The position numbers and the translations under genes are program-made. 64,000 nt of DNA, from NCBI GenBank assembly GCA_033816765.1, contig CM066297.1:2474573-2538572 (forward strand). The letters run 5' to 3'. Below, piece after piece: positions 49,790-58,713 of this stretch; positions within the stretch are counted from its first letter, which is position 1; each line of letters begins with the position of its first letter. The stretch comes from Nothopassalora personata. Taxonomy: Eukaryota > Ascomycota > Dothideomycetes > Mycosphaerellales > Mycosphaerellaceae. The notes under the pieces were generated by a model. It was not told where the DNA came from, ran no database searches, and saw nothing but the letters and a program-made list of their open reading frames with translations.

Positions 49790-50362
49790 ATCTGGCTATA
49801 GAAAACAGTGTAATATAGTGTGTGTATGCTAAGTCCTGACTAATATAGACCTTAGTCACCTAATTTATAACACTCCCCCTTTAGACTAACTACTATGAAG
49901 ACAGTCTAATTAACTTAATATCACCTATGTTGCTGTATTAGTCTCGAACACCTTTACTAGTTCTAGATACTAGGTTTCTGCCATAAGCAAGTATATGCTA
50001 AGGATAGTAATCTTGTTAGATTTGCATATGTAAGAGACCTACTCTTAGATATACTTAGGCCTTATCTTTCCGCTTTTAGAAGTGAATAGAAGGTTCTCTC
50101 GGCTTAAGAAGGTCTAGCTAGGCAGCAACGCATAAACCTCGTAGGTACGCATAAAAGAAGCTAGTTCTTTACTAAACAACTCTCTCTACTTTATACTACT
50201 TTATACCTCTCTTCCCCCCTTTTTAGACTACTATATACACTTATATACCCTAACAACTACTACATACCTATTCTTAAAGCTTTTTAAGAAGCTTTTAGCT
50301 AGGTATACTATATATATAATAGTGTTTTAAGGGTATTACTAACTTGTAAGTACTATACTAAC
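49790..50362. repeat. AT-rich, RIP-like relic (left part)
   Basis: Sharp change to AT-rich sequence full of TA, CTA and TAG steps, with no coding frame. This is what repeat-induced point mutation (CpA to TpA) leaves of old fungal transposons. It abuts the left target-site copy of the young retrotransposon and appears to continue at 58059. Confidence 0.6.
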
Positions 50363-50367
50363 TACGC
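50363..50367. repeat. Target-site duplication TACGC (left copy)
   Basis: TACGC directly precedes the left LTR; the same five bases directly follow the right LTR at 58054-58058. Confidence 0.85.
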
Positions 50368-50528
50368 TGTAAGGGCACCTGCTTAGGTAGTACGAAGTTG
50401 TTAGACAAGCTATCTAAGAGGTGCGCGAGGCGCGAGAAGTTAATATACAAGCCGAGGCACGCGGGTCGGCCCGGGCCCGGTCACGTAACTCGCCACGTTC
50501 ACTCGCTGTGCGGCCATGGGCCGTCACA
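50368..50528 (-). repeat. 3' LTR of the complete chromovirus (161 bp)
   Basis: On the element's strand it begins TGTGACGG and ends CTTACA (TG...CA ends). Identical to 57893-58053. The pol frame runs into it and stops at 50414. Confidence 0.95.
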
Positions 50529-53500
50529 CCACCCCCCCCTTCAAAACGGTCACTCCTGTGCACCGTATCATCCATCAACCTGCCATAGGCGTGTGCGAAC
50601 GCCTTGTCATCCTCCAATCCATCATCGTCGTCCATATCGCTATCCACTGCGTCGTAGTCGTCCATGCCCGCGCTGTGCGCTTCCATCGCTCCATCTCGGT
50701 AGCTAACTTGGCCTGTACAGGCTATGTTGCGCTGGCTACAACGGTGAGCGGACTCCGCGAGAGAGTCCGTTACATCAGCTGTTGCTTGGGTCACTGAAGA
50801 GCTACGGGGTCCGATGCCAACTTGAGTTGGTGGTGCCGTCGCAGTTACCGTGTCAAGGGAAGTTTGATGTCCATTTCGCTTGTCGCTTCGGTCACAGTCA
50901 TCGGTTACCTTTGTTGGTGCCATGCCTGGCGGGTCATCATCTTCATACGAGCCGTTGTCTTCTGCCAGAAGAGCCACAGGCACCTGCGCGATCAATTCGC
51001 GTGGCCCTCCTGCGGTTACTGGGTTGGACGTAATCATCGCAGCGCTGAGGGTGCCCGCGTCATCAGATGGTGCTTCCTCATTCGCAATCCATCCTAGCGG
51101 TGGTGTGAAGCCGGCTGGTCTAGGGGCCGTAGGGTGGTTGTGATGGAAGTCGGCGACAGAGGCGGCTGCTGTTGCAATCATAGTCTCTGCGGGCTCCCAA
51201 GTTAGCTCGTTATCACCTACCCACTTCACGCAGTACTTGTAGATTGGGACCTTTCCTCCTGCTGGCGCACGCCCTGGCGGCAGCGACCTGTGCGAGTCCA
51301 CGACTTTCTCCACGTGCCATTCCTGGTGAGACCCATCTTCGTCCTCCACCTCGATTGGCGGAGGCGGAGGGACGACTTGTCCTGTGACTGGGTCGTAGCC
51401 TGGTCGCAAGTAATTGGCGTGGAACCCGTCATACAGGTTGCTCAGTGAGTCTGGCAATGCGACTCGATATGTGTCGTGTGGCAGCACTTCCTTGATCGGG
51501 TAAGGACCCGCATACTTGTAGTCCAGTTTCTTAGACGGGCGTGTGGTGTGCCAGTTCTTGGTGCTAATGTGCACCATGTCGCCTAACTTGTATGCTGGTG
51601 CTATGGTCCTGCGTCGGTTGGCATACTCCGCTTGTGTATCTTGCGCCATTTGCATGGCGTCTCTGAGTGCCTGCCTGAGTTCATTCATCCGGGCTCCGAA
51701 TGCAGTCGCCGATTGTGCATCGAGGCGTTGCTTGTGTGGCATGAGTTCCAGCGGCAGCATGACTTCTGCGTCTGAATACCTCGGGTTCTTGCCTAGCGTT
51801 GCCATGAATGGGGAGAATCCGGTAGATTCTGACACGTGGTCGTTCGCAGTGAACTCTGCTAGAGGCAGCCAATCCGGCCAGTCGTCCTGGGCATAGTTGG
51901 TATACGTGCGCAGGTACTTCTCCATGGCCTTGTTCGTCATCTCGCTTTGCCCATCTGTTTGGGGGTGGTAGCCCGTTGACAGCTTGCGCTTGATGCCTAG
52001 TAGCTGGCATAGGCGCTTCCAGAATGCGGAAAGCCATTGGGGTCCTCTGTCTGTAACGATCGACTTAGGCAGCCCATGGCGGCTGAACACGTACTTGAGG
52101 TAGATGAACGCAATGTACTCTGCGCTCATGTTGAGCACTGGGATCAGATGCCGCTCCTTACTCAGGCGGTCTGTCACTGTGAGAACGTTTTTGTACTTCT
52201 GCCCATCTGCGGTGCAGCGTGCTTCGGGCAGCTCGACTACGAAGTCCATTGCGATGTCGTCCCATGTGTCGAGTGGCACTGGCAACGGTGCTAGCAATCC
52301 GTGTTCGGCATCCTGCACTGGGTTCACGTTTGTGCACGTCGTGCATCCTTTGCAGAACTCGCGTATGAAGCGTGTCATGCCTGGCCAGATATAGTGGCGT
52401 TTCAATAGGGTGTTGGTCTTAGTCTTTCCTGGGTGACCTGCGGCTGGGGCGTCGTGAAATGCTTTCACTATGCGGGCATACACCGTGTTGCCTTCATCAT
52501 CTTCAGCTGGTTCTGGGACATACAGGCTGTAGCCACCTTCTCTGTTCTTGACGTAGATCATTCCATCTACTGCCATCGCGTGCTTAGGGTCGATCTTGTG
52601 CCTGTGGAGCATCTTCACCTTGTCGCCAGCTGCCAGCTGTTGCAGGGCCTCTTGTGGTTCTTGCTGTTCGTATAGGGATCGGATGTCGCGTTGTAGGTCC
52701 TCATCCACAACGCCGGTGGCTTCCGATGCCGCGAGTTGTAGGATTCTGCTGGCTGACAAGTTCGGCATAAACAATTCGGGTCCTAGCAACACGCGATGCT
52801 GCTGCGTGTGCCGGGGATCATCCTCGTCCTTGCGTATCGCATCTTGTGAGCGGCGGGTAAGGCTATCGGGCTTGCCTCCCTGCACTCCTGGTCTGTAGAT
52901 GATCTTGAAGTGGAATTGCGATAGGAATTCTGCCCAGCGTGCTTGGCGCCGGTTGAGTTCCTTCGTGGTCATGAAGTACTCAAGGTTCTTGTGGTCTGAG
53001 TAGACGAGCACTGGCTTGCCACTTGGGTCGGCCAGGAAGTTCTCGCAATCGCTGCCCACGCAGTCCTTGTCATCGATGTCACCTGCTGCCAGCTCAGGAC
53101 GCCATTCTTCGAACGCTTTGACAATAGCGAGCAACTCTTTGTCATAGATGTCGTAGTTGCATTCCTGGGGTGACATCTTCTTAGACAGATATGCCACTGG
53201 TCTCAAGATGCCATTATGACGTTGGGAGAGGACCGCTGCGGTGACGAAGTCCGAAGCGTCAGTCTCAAGCACTGTCTCCAGCCCATGCTGGAAGACTGCG
53301 AGGATTTCTCCTTCTGCATCGGTGAATGCTTTCTTGAGGCCGTCGAACGCTGCTTGGCACTCTGCCGTCCATTGCCATGGCACGTCTTTCTTGGTGAGGC
53401 GGGTAAGCGGCAGTGTTATCTTGCTGTAGTTCTTGATGAATCGTCGATAGAAGCCAGCGAATCCGTTGAATGCAAGCACATCCGTGACATTACGAGGTGT

Positions 53501-55531
53501 TTCCCATTCTTGCACTGCTCTCACCTTCTCCGGGCACATGGAGATGCCGTCCTTGCCAATAATAAGGCCAAGGTACTTGGTCGATTGGGTGTGGAATTCA
53601 CACTTCTTGATATCAAGTTGCAGGCCTGCGTCTCTGCAGCGCCCTAGCACCTTCTTCACATGTCCAATGTGCTCTTCAAGCGTGTCGCTAAAGATGAGGA
53701 TATCATCTAGATAGGCTGATGCAAAGTCATCTAGGAACTCCCGTAGCGTGTCGTTCACATAAGCTTGGAACGTTCCTGGGGCGTTGCATAGGCCGAATGG
53801 CATGACTAGACATTCGAACTGCCCATAGCGGGTAGTGAACGCTGTCATCCACTCATGCCCCTTTGCGATGCGGATGCGGTTGAATGCTGCAATCACATCT
53901 AGCTTCGTAAACCACTTCTTTCCTGCGATGCGGTTCAAGGTGTCCTGCATCAGGGGAATAGGGTATCTTGACTTGATGGTAAGTGCATTGAGGGCTCTGT
54001 AATCAACGCATACTCTCAACCCACCTCCTGGCTTCTTGATGATAAGGCACGGAGATGCAGCATCGGCGCGGCCTTCATTCTTGCGGATCTTGCCTTGGGC
54101 GATCTGTTCGTCAGTCCAGTGCTTGATGATCTCGTCTTCTTGCTTAGACATGCGGTATGGTCGCTTGAAGGGTGGCACGGCATCGGGTTTCAGCTTGATC
54201 TCATGGTCAATCCCAGGCCGGTGTGGCGGAAGCTCTTCTGAAGCCTTCTTCGAGAAGCAATCAGCGAACTCGTGGTATGTTGGCATAAGGTGGTCCTTTG
54301 GATCGATCTCTTGGTCGTTGACTTTCATGAACTTGTCCACGTCTGCTTGTGCGTGCATCTTGCAGGAACGGAGTGTTGGGGCTACACGTTCTGATGCTGG
54401 TATGAATGCAGCGGCACGCGCGTTCAGCCTTGAGATCGTCTTTTCGTCTGACAGCATCTTACAGTTGCCTCCAGCAACTGTCTTCATGTTGTGCGCCGTC
54501 ATGGCGCAAGCGGCAAGCGAGTCGCCCGCTCGCTGCTGCTCCACCTTGGGGTCATAGACATACATCAGGTGAACTTGCGCGCCCTTTTGCTTGGCGAGGC
54601 GCACGAAGTAGTCTGCATTGACTTCTTTGATGTCGATGTTCTTCTTAGGCTCTTCTGCTTGTTGAGCTGCGGCTTCGGCAGCTGCTGCTACTGCTGCTGC
54701 CACAGCGGCCTTTGCTTCCTTTGCTTCGAGTCTCTTAGCAGCCCGGCGAACTTTTCCAGGGCCGCGCGTTGTCATGCGCTTGATGGTGTCTTCGCCGTCA
54801 GCCGGCAGTGGCAGACGGGCGTGCTGCCAAGTGACATCTCCTTCGTCATCTTCTTCCACGGTTGCCGAGCGGTACTTGCTAGGAAGCTCCTCGTGGGTCT
54901 GGAACGTAAGGACTGGGTTCTGGTCTTGATCATTGACTGACTGCACCCACGTCGCTTCCTTTCCGGACAGGCAGTTGTCCTTGCAGTGTTGAGAATCGAG
55001 CGTCATAGTGCCGGACTCATAATGCAGGCCTGGTTGATGCTTGTCGTGCCATGGTCTCCCCAAGACGATGTCGTATTCGAGGTTGGTGAGCCAGGCATTG
55101 ATCACTTCGGAGTGCCCGTTGATCTCCAGGGTGAGCTCCGTACGGTATTCGATCATTTCCTTTGCAGTGGACATGTCGGCGAGGCCCAGTGCCAATGGGC
55201 TGTCCAGCTTCGAGAGTGGCAGGTCATTCTTTCGCGCATATACGATGTCAACGTAGTTTGAATTGGCTCCGTCATCAAGGAATGAGAATGCATATTTTCC
55301 ATTCGCTGTGCAAGACACCACTAGGTGTGATCCTATTACAGGGTTGTGCTCTATGTGCACCATTCGTAAGGAATGGGATGATATTCTGAGATCACCTTCC
55401 CCAATCCCTTCTGACTTCGGCCTTGACATTGACGTGTTCGTATCCAGTCCACTGGTTGTTGCGCTCAACGAGTGGACTAGGCTTTTTCCGACTGGGTAGT
55501 CGGGCGCGGTGGCATCTGGTAGTTCCAGAGC
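50414..55531 (-). CDS. Pol polyprotein of the complete chromovirus
   Basis: Intact frame of about 1700 codons, in -1 register to gag and overlapping its last 55 nt. The aspartic protease region reads FLDDGANSNYVD, with Asp where Ser/Thr is usual in D(S/T)G. Reverse transcriptase has YLDD (about residue 585). RNase H has VLETDASDFVTAAV. Integrase has the HHCC zinc site (H..H..CKGCTTC), then catalytic D (MDFVVELP), D (VTDRGPQ) and E (GQSEMTNKA). A divergent chromodomain (EWHVEKVVDS...KVPIYKYCVKWVGDNELTWE) follows. About 230 further acidic, low-complexity residues run into the 3' LTR. Counted from the first in-frame TTG (55468) it has 1684 residues, but expression is expected by frameshift from gag. 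Confidence 0.95.
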   Translation of the reverse strand, partial: ALELPDATAPDYPVGKSLVHSLSATTSGLDTNTSMSRPKSEGIGEGDLRISSHSLRMVHIEHNPVIGSHLVVSCTANGKYAFSFLDDGANSNYVDIVYARKNDLPLSKLDSPLALGLADMSTAKEMIEYRTELTLEINGHSEVINAWLTNLEYDIVLGRPWHDKHQPGLHYESGTMTLDSQHCKDNCLSGKEATWVQSVNDQDQNPVLTFQTHEELPSKYRSATVEEDDEGDVTWQHARLPLPADGEDTIKRMTTRGPGKVRRAAKRLEAKEAKAAVAAAVAAAAEAAAQQAEEPKKNIDIKEVNADYFVRLAKQKGAQVHLMYVYDPKVEQQRAGDSLAACAMTAHNMKTVAGGNCKMLSDEKTISRLNARAAAFIPASERVAPTLRSCKMHAQADVDKFMKVNDQEIDPKDHLMPTYHEFADCFSKKASEELPPHRPGIDHEIKLKPDAVPPFKRPYRMSKQEDEIIKHWTDEQIAQGKIRKNEGRADAASPCLIIKKPGGGLRVCVDYRALNALTIKSRYPIPLMQDTLNRIAGKKWFTKLDVIAAFNRIRIAKGHEWMTAFTTRYGQFECLVMPFGLCNAPGTFQAYVNDTLREFLDDFASAYLDDILIFSDTLEEHIGHVKKVLGRCRDAGLQLDIKKCEFHTQSTKYLGLIIGKDGISMCPEKVRAVQEWETPRNVTDVLAFNGFAGFYRRFIKNYSKITLPLTRLTKKDVPWQWTAECQAAFDGLKKAFTDAEGEILAVFQHGLETVLETDASDFVTAAVLSQRHNGILRPVAYLSKKMSPQECNYDIYDKELLAIVKAFEEWRPELAAGDIDDKDCVGSDCENFLADPSGKPVLVYSDHKNLEYFMTTKELNRRQARWAEFLSQFHFKIIYRPGVQGGKPDSLTRRSQDAIRKDEDDPRHTQQHRVLLGPELFMPNLSASRILQLAASEATGVVDEDLQRDIRSLYEQQEPQEALQQLAAGDKVKMLHRHKIDPKHAMAVDGMIYVKNREGGYSLYVPEPAEDDEGNTVYARIVKAFHDAPAAGHPGKTKTNTLLKRHYIWPGMTRFIREFCKGCTTCTNVNPVQDAEHGLLAPLPVPLDTWDDIAMDFVVELPEARCTADGQKYKNVLTVTDRLSKERHLIPVLNMSAEYIAFIYLKYVFSRHGLPKSIVTDRGPQWLSAFWKRLCQLLGIKRKLSTGYHPQTDGQSEMTNKAMEKYLRTYTNYAQDDWPDWLPLAEFTANDHVSESTGFSPFMATLGKNPRYSDAEVMLPLELMPHKQRLDAQSATAFGARMNELRQALRDAMQMAQDTQAEYANRRRTIAPAYKLGDMVHISTKNWHTTRPSKKLDYKYAGPYPIKEVLPHDTYRVALPDSLSNLYDGFHANYLRPGYDPVTGQVVPPPPPIEVEDEDGSHQEWHVEKVVDSHRSLPPGRAPAGGKVPIYKYCVKWVGDNELTWEPAETMIATAAASVADFHHNHPTAPRPAGFTPPLGWIANEEAPSDDAGTLSAAMITSNPVTAGGPRELIAQVPVALLAEDNGSYEDDDPPGMAPTKVTDDCDRSDKRNGHQTSLDTVTATAPPTQVGIGPRSSSVTQATADVTDSLAESAHRCSQRNIACTGQVSYRDGAMEAHSAGMDDYDAVDSDMDDDDGLEDDKAFAHAYGRLMDDTVHRSDRFEGGGGVTAHGRTASERGELRDRARADPRASACILTSRASRTS
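50529..50542 (-). other. Polypurine tract
   Basis: Minus-strand GAAGGGGGGGGTGG lies directly upstream of the 3' LTR, the expected place for plus-strand DNA priming. It is also translated as part of pol (FEGGGG). Confidence 0.75.
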
Positions 55532-57663
55532 TCACACTCCTTGTCGGTCAGCTGGTGACCTGGCTTGCGGCACTTCTTGCACAGTCTCTCCTTCATGCAA
55601 CGCTCAGTCTCAGCGTCGTCAAGAAGAGTGAGGTGCTTGAACTCAGCTGGGCGAGAGTCCCATGGCAGGCGGTCCACCTTGCGGCGATTCTTTGAGCCGC
55701 CTCCGCCAGATCCGGCTGGAGTGGTGCCGTTGGGCTTGTCGTCCTTCTTGTCGTCCTTCTTGTCGTCCTTCTTGGCCGTAGACTTCTTCTTCGGGTGAAG
55801 AGTCTCGGCGACCTTGAAATCCTCCTCAGCCTTGAACAGGGCATCGACTGCTTCGCTGAGGGTCTTAGGGTTTGCTTGCTGATAGCGGATCAGATAGCGG
55901 TAGTTGAGCTTGCGCATGAGGTTGTCCATAGCGTCTTCTCCGGTCATGCGCATCAAGTTGGCATAACGGCGCCACTCGCGGTAGAGTTCGGCGAAGGAGT
56001 CCTTGGAGTTGTCCTCTGGCTGCTTCAACACAGCCATGTTGTCGCGAGCGCGGCCGACGGGGTTGCGATCGCCGTACCACTCGATGAGGGACTTCATCAT
56101 CTTGTTGACTGATGAATACGGGCGCTCGCTTCCGCTCATGATGCCTGCGATGGATGGAACCTTCGGGTTGAGCAGCGCCCAAGCGCCTCCGTCGGTGTAA
56201 TCCAGTATGAACTTGAGCACGGCATCCTTGTCACGGAACGTGGTGGCGGCGAGCTTGGTCTCCAGTGCGCTGAGCCACTTCTCAAGCGATGGTCCCTTCA
56301 GGTCGCCTTCCTTGCTGAGGTCGCCTTGAAACTTATGCTTGGGGCCTTCGACACTTCGGTCCGTCTTCCAAGGACGATCGAGTGACTCGTCGATGTCCAG
56401 GATGTTGTTGAAGTTGATCTTGGTGACCTTCTTGGTCTTCTTGGACTTGCGGCGGCGAGCGCGGCGGTCATCGTCTGAGGACTCGTCGCTGCTACTGCTG
56501 CTGCTGCTGTCACTGCTATCCGGATCGTATCTCGGCTTCCTGCTCTTGCGCTGCTTGCCAGCCCTGTCCTTCTTGCTAACCTCTTCACCTGACTCATCGG
56601 ATGAGTCTCCGCCGCTGGACTGCTTGCCAGTCCTGCCTTGGTCCTTCGGCGGTGATGGCTCTCTTCCAGCACGTCGACGAGAGATGGAACGTGAGAGCGA
56701 GGAGCGACGATCCTTGCCTCGTGCTTCGGTGCGCCCACGCTGCTCGGCTGCTTCGAGCTCCTTAGCATGCGCGTTGCGAAGGGCTTGGATGTCGCGCTCG
56801 TGATCGGCAACGGCTTCTTCGTAGTTGTCCACTTCACGCTCCAGCTCTCCAATGCGAGCCTCTCGCTCCTTGACCCAGACCATTGCTTGCTTGGCATGCT
56901 CGTACGCTTTCTGGGAGTCAGTTGGAATGGGCAGGGCCTTAAGTGCATCGAGTTCGATCTTGACGGTGTCCAGGTCCTTGATAACTGTGTCGCGCTCAGC
57001 GCTGGCGGTGTCACGATCGGCGGTGACTTTAGCCAGGTGGTCGCGCAGGTCCTTTTGCTGGGCATCGGAGGCCTTCAGTAACTTGTCCAAGTCCGACACC
57101 TGCTTCTTCGCATCCCCGAGATCCTTTTGAACCTTGTCGAGTTCCTTCTGAACTTTGTCTCCATATTCTTGGCTCTGGTGACAGCTCGTGTACAACATCT
57201 CTGCAAGCTTCGAGACGTTGCGGTATTCCTGTTCGCCGCGGCGGAGGATGAAGTGGATGGCGGGAGGTGCGGAAACGTCGCTGCCGTACAGCTTCTCGAA
57301 CTTCTCGATATCGAGTTGAGTGAGGGACTTGAGTGTCGCTCGATAGGTCTTCGCGACTTGTTGTGCTTCCTCGGCTCCCTCTTCTGCTTCGTCCGTCGCT
57401 GCATCGTCCATGTAGTCCACGGCTACCATAGCCTCCTTGCCTTCTTCCTCGATGATCTCGTCGTCGTGTAGGAAATCGCTGATGTTGAGGTATGGCTGTG
57501 GATCAGTGACGGGCTTGCCTAGTTCAATCATCTTCTGATACTGGCGGTCTTGTTCTTGCTCTTGCGTCGCATCGCGACCTTGAGTCTGTGTGTTGAGCAC
57601 CGACTCGCGTTGCACCACTGGTCGCATTGCCAGCAGCGACTGGCGTCCATTCTGACGCACCAT
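55477..57663 (-). CDS. Gag polyprotein of the complete chromovirus
   Basis: 728 residues from the ATG at 57663; the frame stays open upstream to a GTG at 57798. The N-terminal third is acidic. A long heptad-rich coiled coil (about residues 160-330) follows, then an SR/acid-rich linker (DSSDSSSSSSSDESSDDD). The capsid-like core is LEKWLSALETKLAATTFRDK through FAELYREWRRYANLM. Near the end is a zinc knuckle variant C-x2-C-x4-H-x6-C (CKKCRKPGHQLTDKEC), in place of the usual x4 last spacing. Gag proteins of this class are usually shorter; the extra length is the coiled coil. It stops at TAG, 55 nt inside the pol frame. Confidence 0.9.
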   Translation of the reverse strand: MVRQNGRQSLLAMRPVVQRESVLNTQTQGRDATQEQEQDRQYQKMIELGKPVTDPQPYLNISDFLHDDEIIEEEGKEAMVAVDYMDDAATDEAEEGAEEAQQVAKTYRATLKSLTQLDIEKFEKLYGSDVSAPPAIHFILRRGEQEYRNVSKLAEMLYTSCHQSQEYGDKVQKELDKVQKDLGDAKKQVSDLDKLLKASDAQQKDLRDHLAKVTADRDTASAERDTVIKDLDTVKIELDALKALPIPTDSQKAYEHAKQAMVWVKEREARIGELEREVDNYEEAVADHERDIQALRNAHAKELEAAEQRGRTEARGKDRRSSLSRSISRRRAGREPSPPKDQGRTGKQSSGGDSSDESGEEVSKKDRAGKQRKSRKPRYDPDSSDSSSSSSSDESSDDDRRARRRKSKKTKKVTKINFNNILDIDESLDRPWKTDRSVEGPKHKFQGDLSKEGDLKGPSLEKWLSALETKLAATTFRDKDAVLKFILDYTDGGAWALLNPKVPSIAGIMSGSERPYSSVNKMMKSLIEWYGDRNPVGRARDNMAVLKQPEDNSKDSFAELYREWRRYANLMRMTGEDAMDNLMRKLNYRYLIRYQQANPKTLSEAVDALFKAEEDFKVAETLHPKKKSTAKKDDKKDDKKDDKPNGTTPAGSGGGGSKNRRKVDRLPWDSRPAEFKHLTLLDDAETERCMKERLCKKCRKPGHQLTDKECELWNYQMPPRPTTQSEKA

Positions 57664-57881
57664 CTCGTTACCTTGGGCGCGATGGGGTGTCGCGCTTGTT
57701 GACTTGGGGTGTTGACTTAACTTGGGCACGTCTTCTCTGCGTGCGTTTGTTGACTTAACTTGAGTGCGTTTGTCGTCGCACTTTTCTTGGAGTCGCACTC
57801 GGCCTGTGGACTCAACGCGCTTGTCGCGTTACTTGATCTGCCCTTCGCAGATCCTTCGCAGCTTGTCTGCGGAAAAGAATG

Positions 57882-57890
57882 GTCTAACAA
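57882..57890 (-). other. Primer-binding site, self-priming type
   Basis: Two bases inside the 5' LTR edge the element strand reads TTGTTAGAC. This is the exact complement of GTCTAACAA within the LTR (plus-strand 57923-57931). It does not begin with TGG as a tRNA-primed site would. This matches the self-priming arrangement known from Tf1, where the mRNA 5' end folds back as primer. Confidence 0.65.
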
Positions 57891-57892
57891 AG

Positions 57893-58053
57893 TGTAAGGG
57901 CACCTGCTTAGGTAGTACGAAGTTGTTAGACAAGCTATCTAAGAGGTGCGCGAGGCGCGAGAAGTTAATATACAAGCCGAGGCACGCGGGTCGGCCCGGG
58001 CCCGGTCACGTAACTCGCCACGTTCACTCGCTGTGCGGCCATGGGCCGTCACA
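57893..58053 (-). repeat. 5' LTR of the complete chromovirus (161 bp)
   Basis: Identical to the 3' LTR. A TATA-like TATATTA on the element strand lies about 35-40 nt before GTCTAACAA, which would put the RNA start at or near the self-priming sequence. Confidence 0.95.
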
Positions 58054-58058
58054 TACGC
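58054..58058. repeat. Target-site duplication TACGC (right copy)
   Basis: Matches 50363-50367 exactly. Confidence 0.85.
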
Positions 58059-58229
58059 TCTTAATAATCATTACGATAAGTGCCGCTTCTTCTCTCTACG
58101 AACCCTATAGTAGAGTGCCGCTAGTCTATCTAGAACCTACTAGTAGCCTAGTATAGGTTATACTCGCTCCGCTAGTACTGCATTCTAGGGTAGTGCACAG
58201 TATAGTCGATCTCCTCCTATTATACGTAG
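58059..58229. repeat. AT-rich, RIP-like relic (right part)
   Basis: Same TA-rich texture as 49790-50362. It would be continuous with it if the complete element were removed. It ends where the LTR of the second element appears to begin. Confidence 0.5.
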
Positions 58230-58638
58230 TGTTATTGTCTCGTTCCAGGGCTAGTCTCAAAAGAGAGATAAGTCAAGTCACGTGGCGGTATTATTCTTTG
58301 GAGAGGCTGAAGCAAGCTGAGCGAAGATGAATGATAGGAATAAGAGTTGTATTCCAATCAGTGAGATAGTAACATGAGTTGAACGCATCAGAACCATAAG
58401 GGTTTCTAGCGTTCCTAAATACAAAGGAGATAGAGCGTTTGCTCTCCGTGCTCTCCATGCTCTCCATGCTCTCTCGAGATCACCGAGATCAACGAGATCA
58501 AGGAGATCACTTCAGTTGCTCTCTCGGTTCCTTGGTTTTATTCCTGCGGGTGAGAGAGCACTTCTCGGGCGGAAGCGCCCACCAATTGTGGAGGTCTGAT
58601 TGGTTAGCTTCCTTCAGCCCCAGATCAGAACCGTAACA
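58230..58638 (-). repeat. Proposed 3' LTR of the second chromovirus (about 409 bp)
   Basis: The right edge is set by the polypurine tract; on the element strand the LTR then begins TGTTACGG. The left edge is proposed at TGTTATTG (plus strand), which gives matching TGTTA...TAACA ends and coincides with the change from AT-rich relic. It contains short tandem repeats at 58439-58506: (ATG)CTCTCC units and 9-bp units around GAGATCA. Confidence 0.5.
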
Positions 58639-58651
58639 CCATCCCCCTTTT
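58639..58651 (-). other. Polypurine tract of the second chromovirus
   Basis: Minus-strand AAAAGGGGGATGG directly precedes the LTR start. Confidence 0.65.
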
Positions 58652-58713
58652 AGCCTAGCTCTGTCCCAGAGCTTCATAAGTCATGTTGTACTTCTTTTTC
58701 GTGTCTCGCAACG

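Larger units (their letters stand above)
50368..58053 (-). mobile_element. Complete Ty3/gypsy chromovirus (7.7 kb)
   Basis: Element transcribed on the minus strand. It has two LTRs of 161 bp that I compared base by base and found identical, a 5-bp target duplication, a primer-binding site, a polypurine tract, and intact gag and pol. Order PR-RT-RNaseH-IN-chromodomain makes it a chromovirus. Identical LTRs and intact frames suggest a recent insertion that has not been mutated by RIP. It sits inside the AT-rich relic. Confidence 0.96.
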
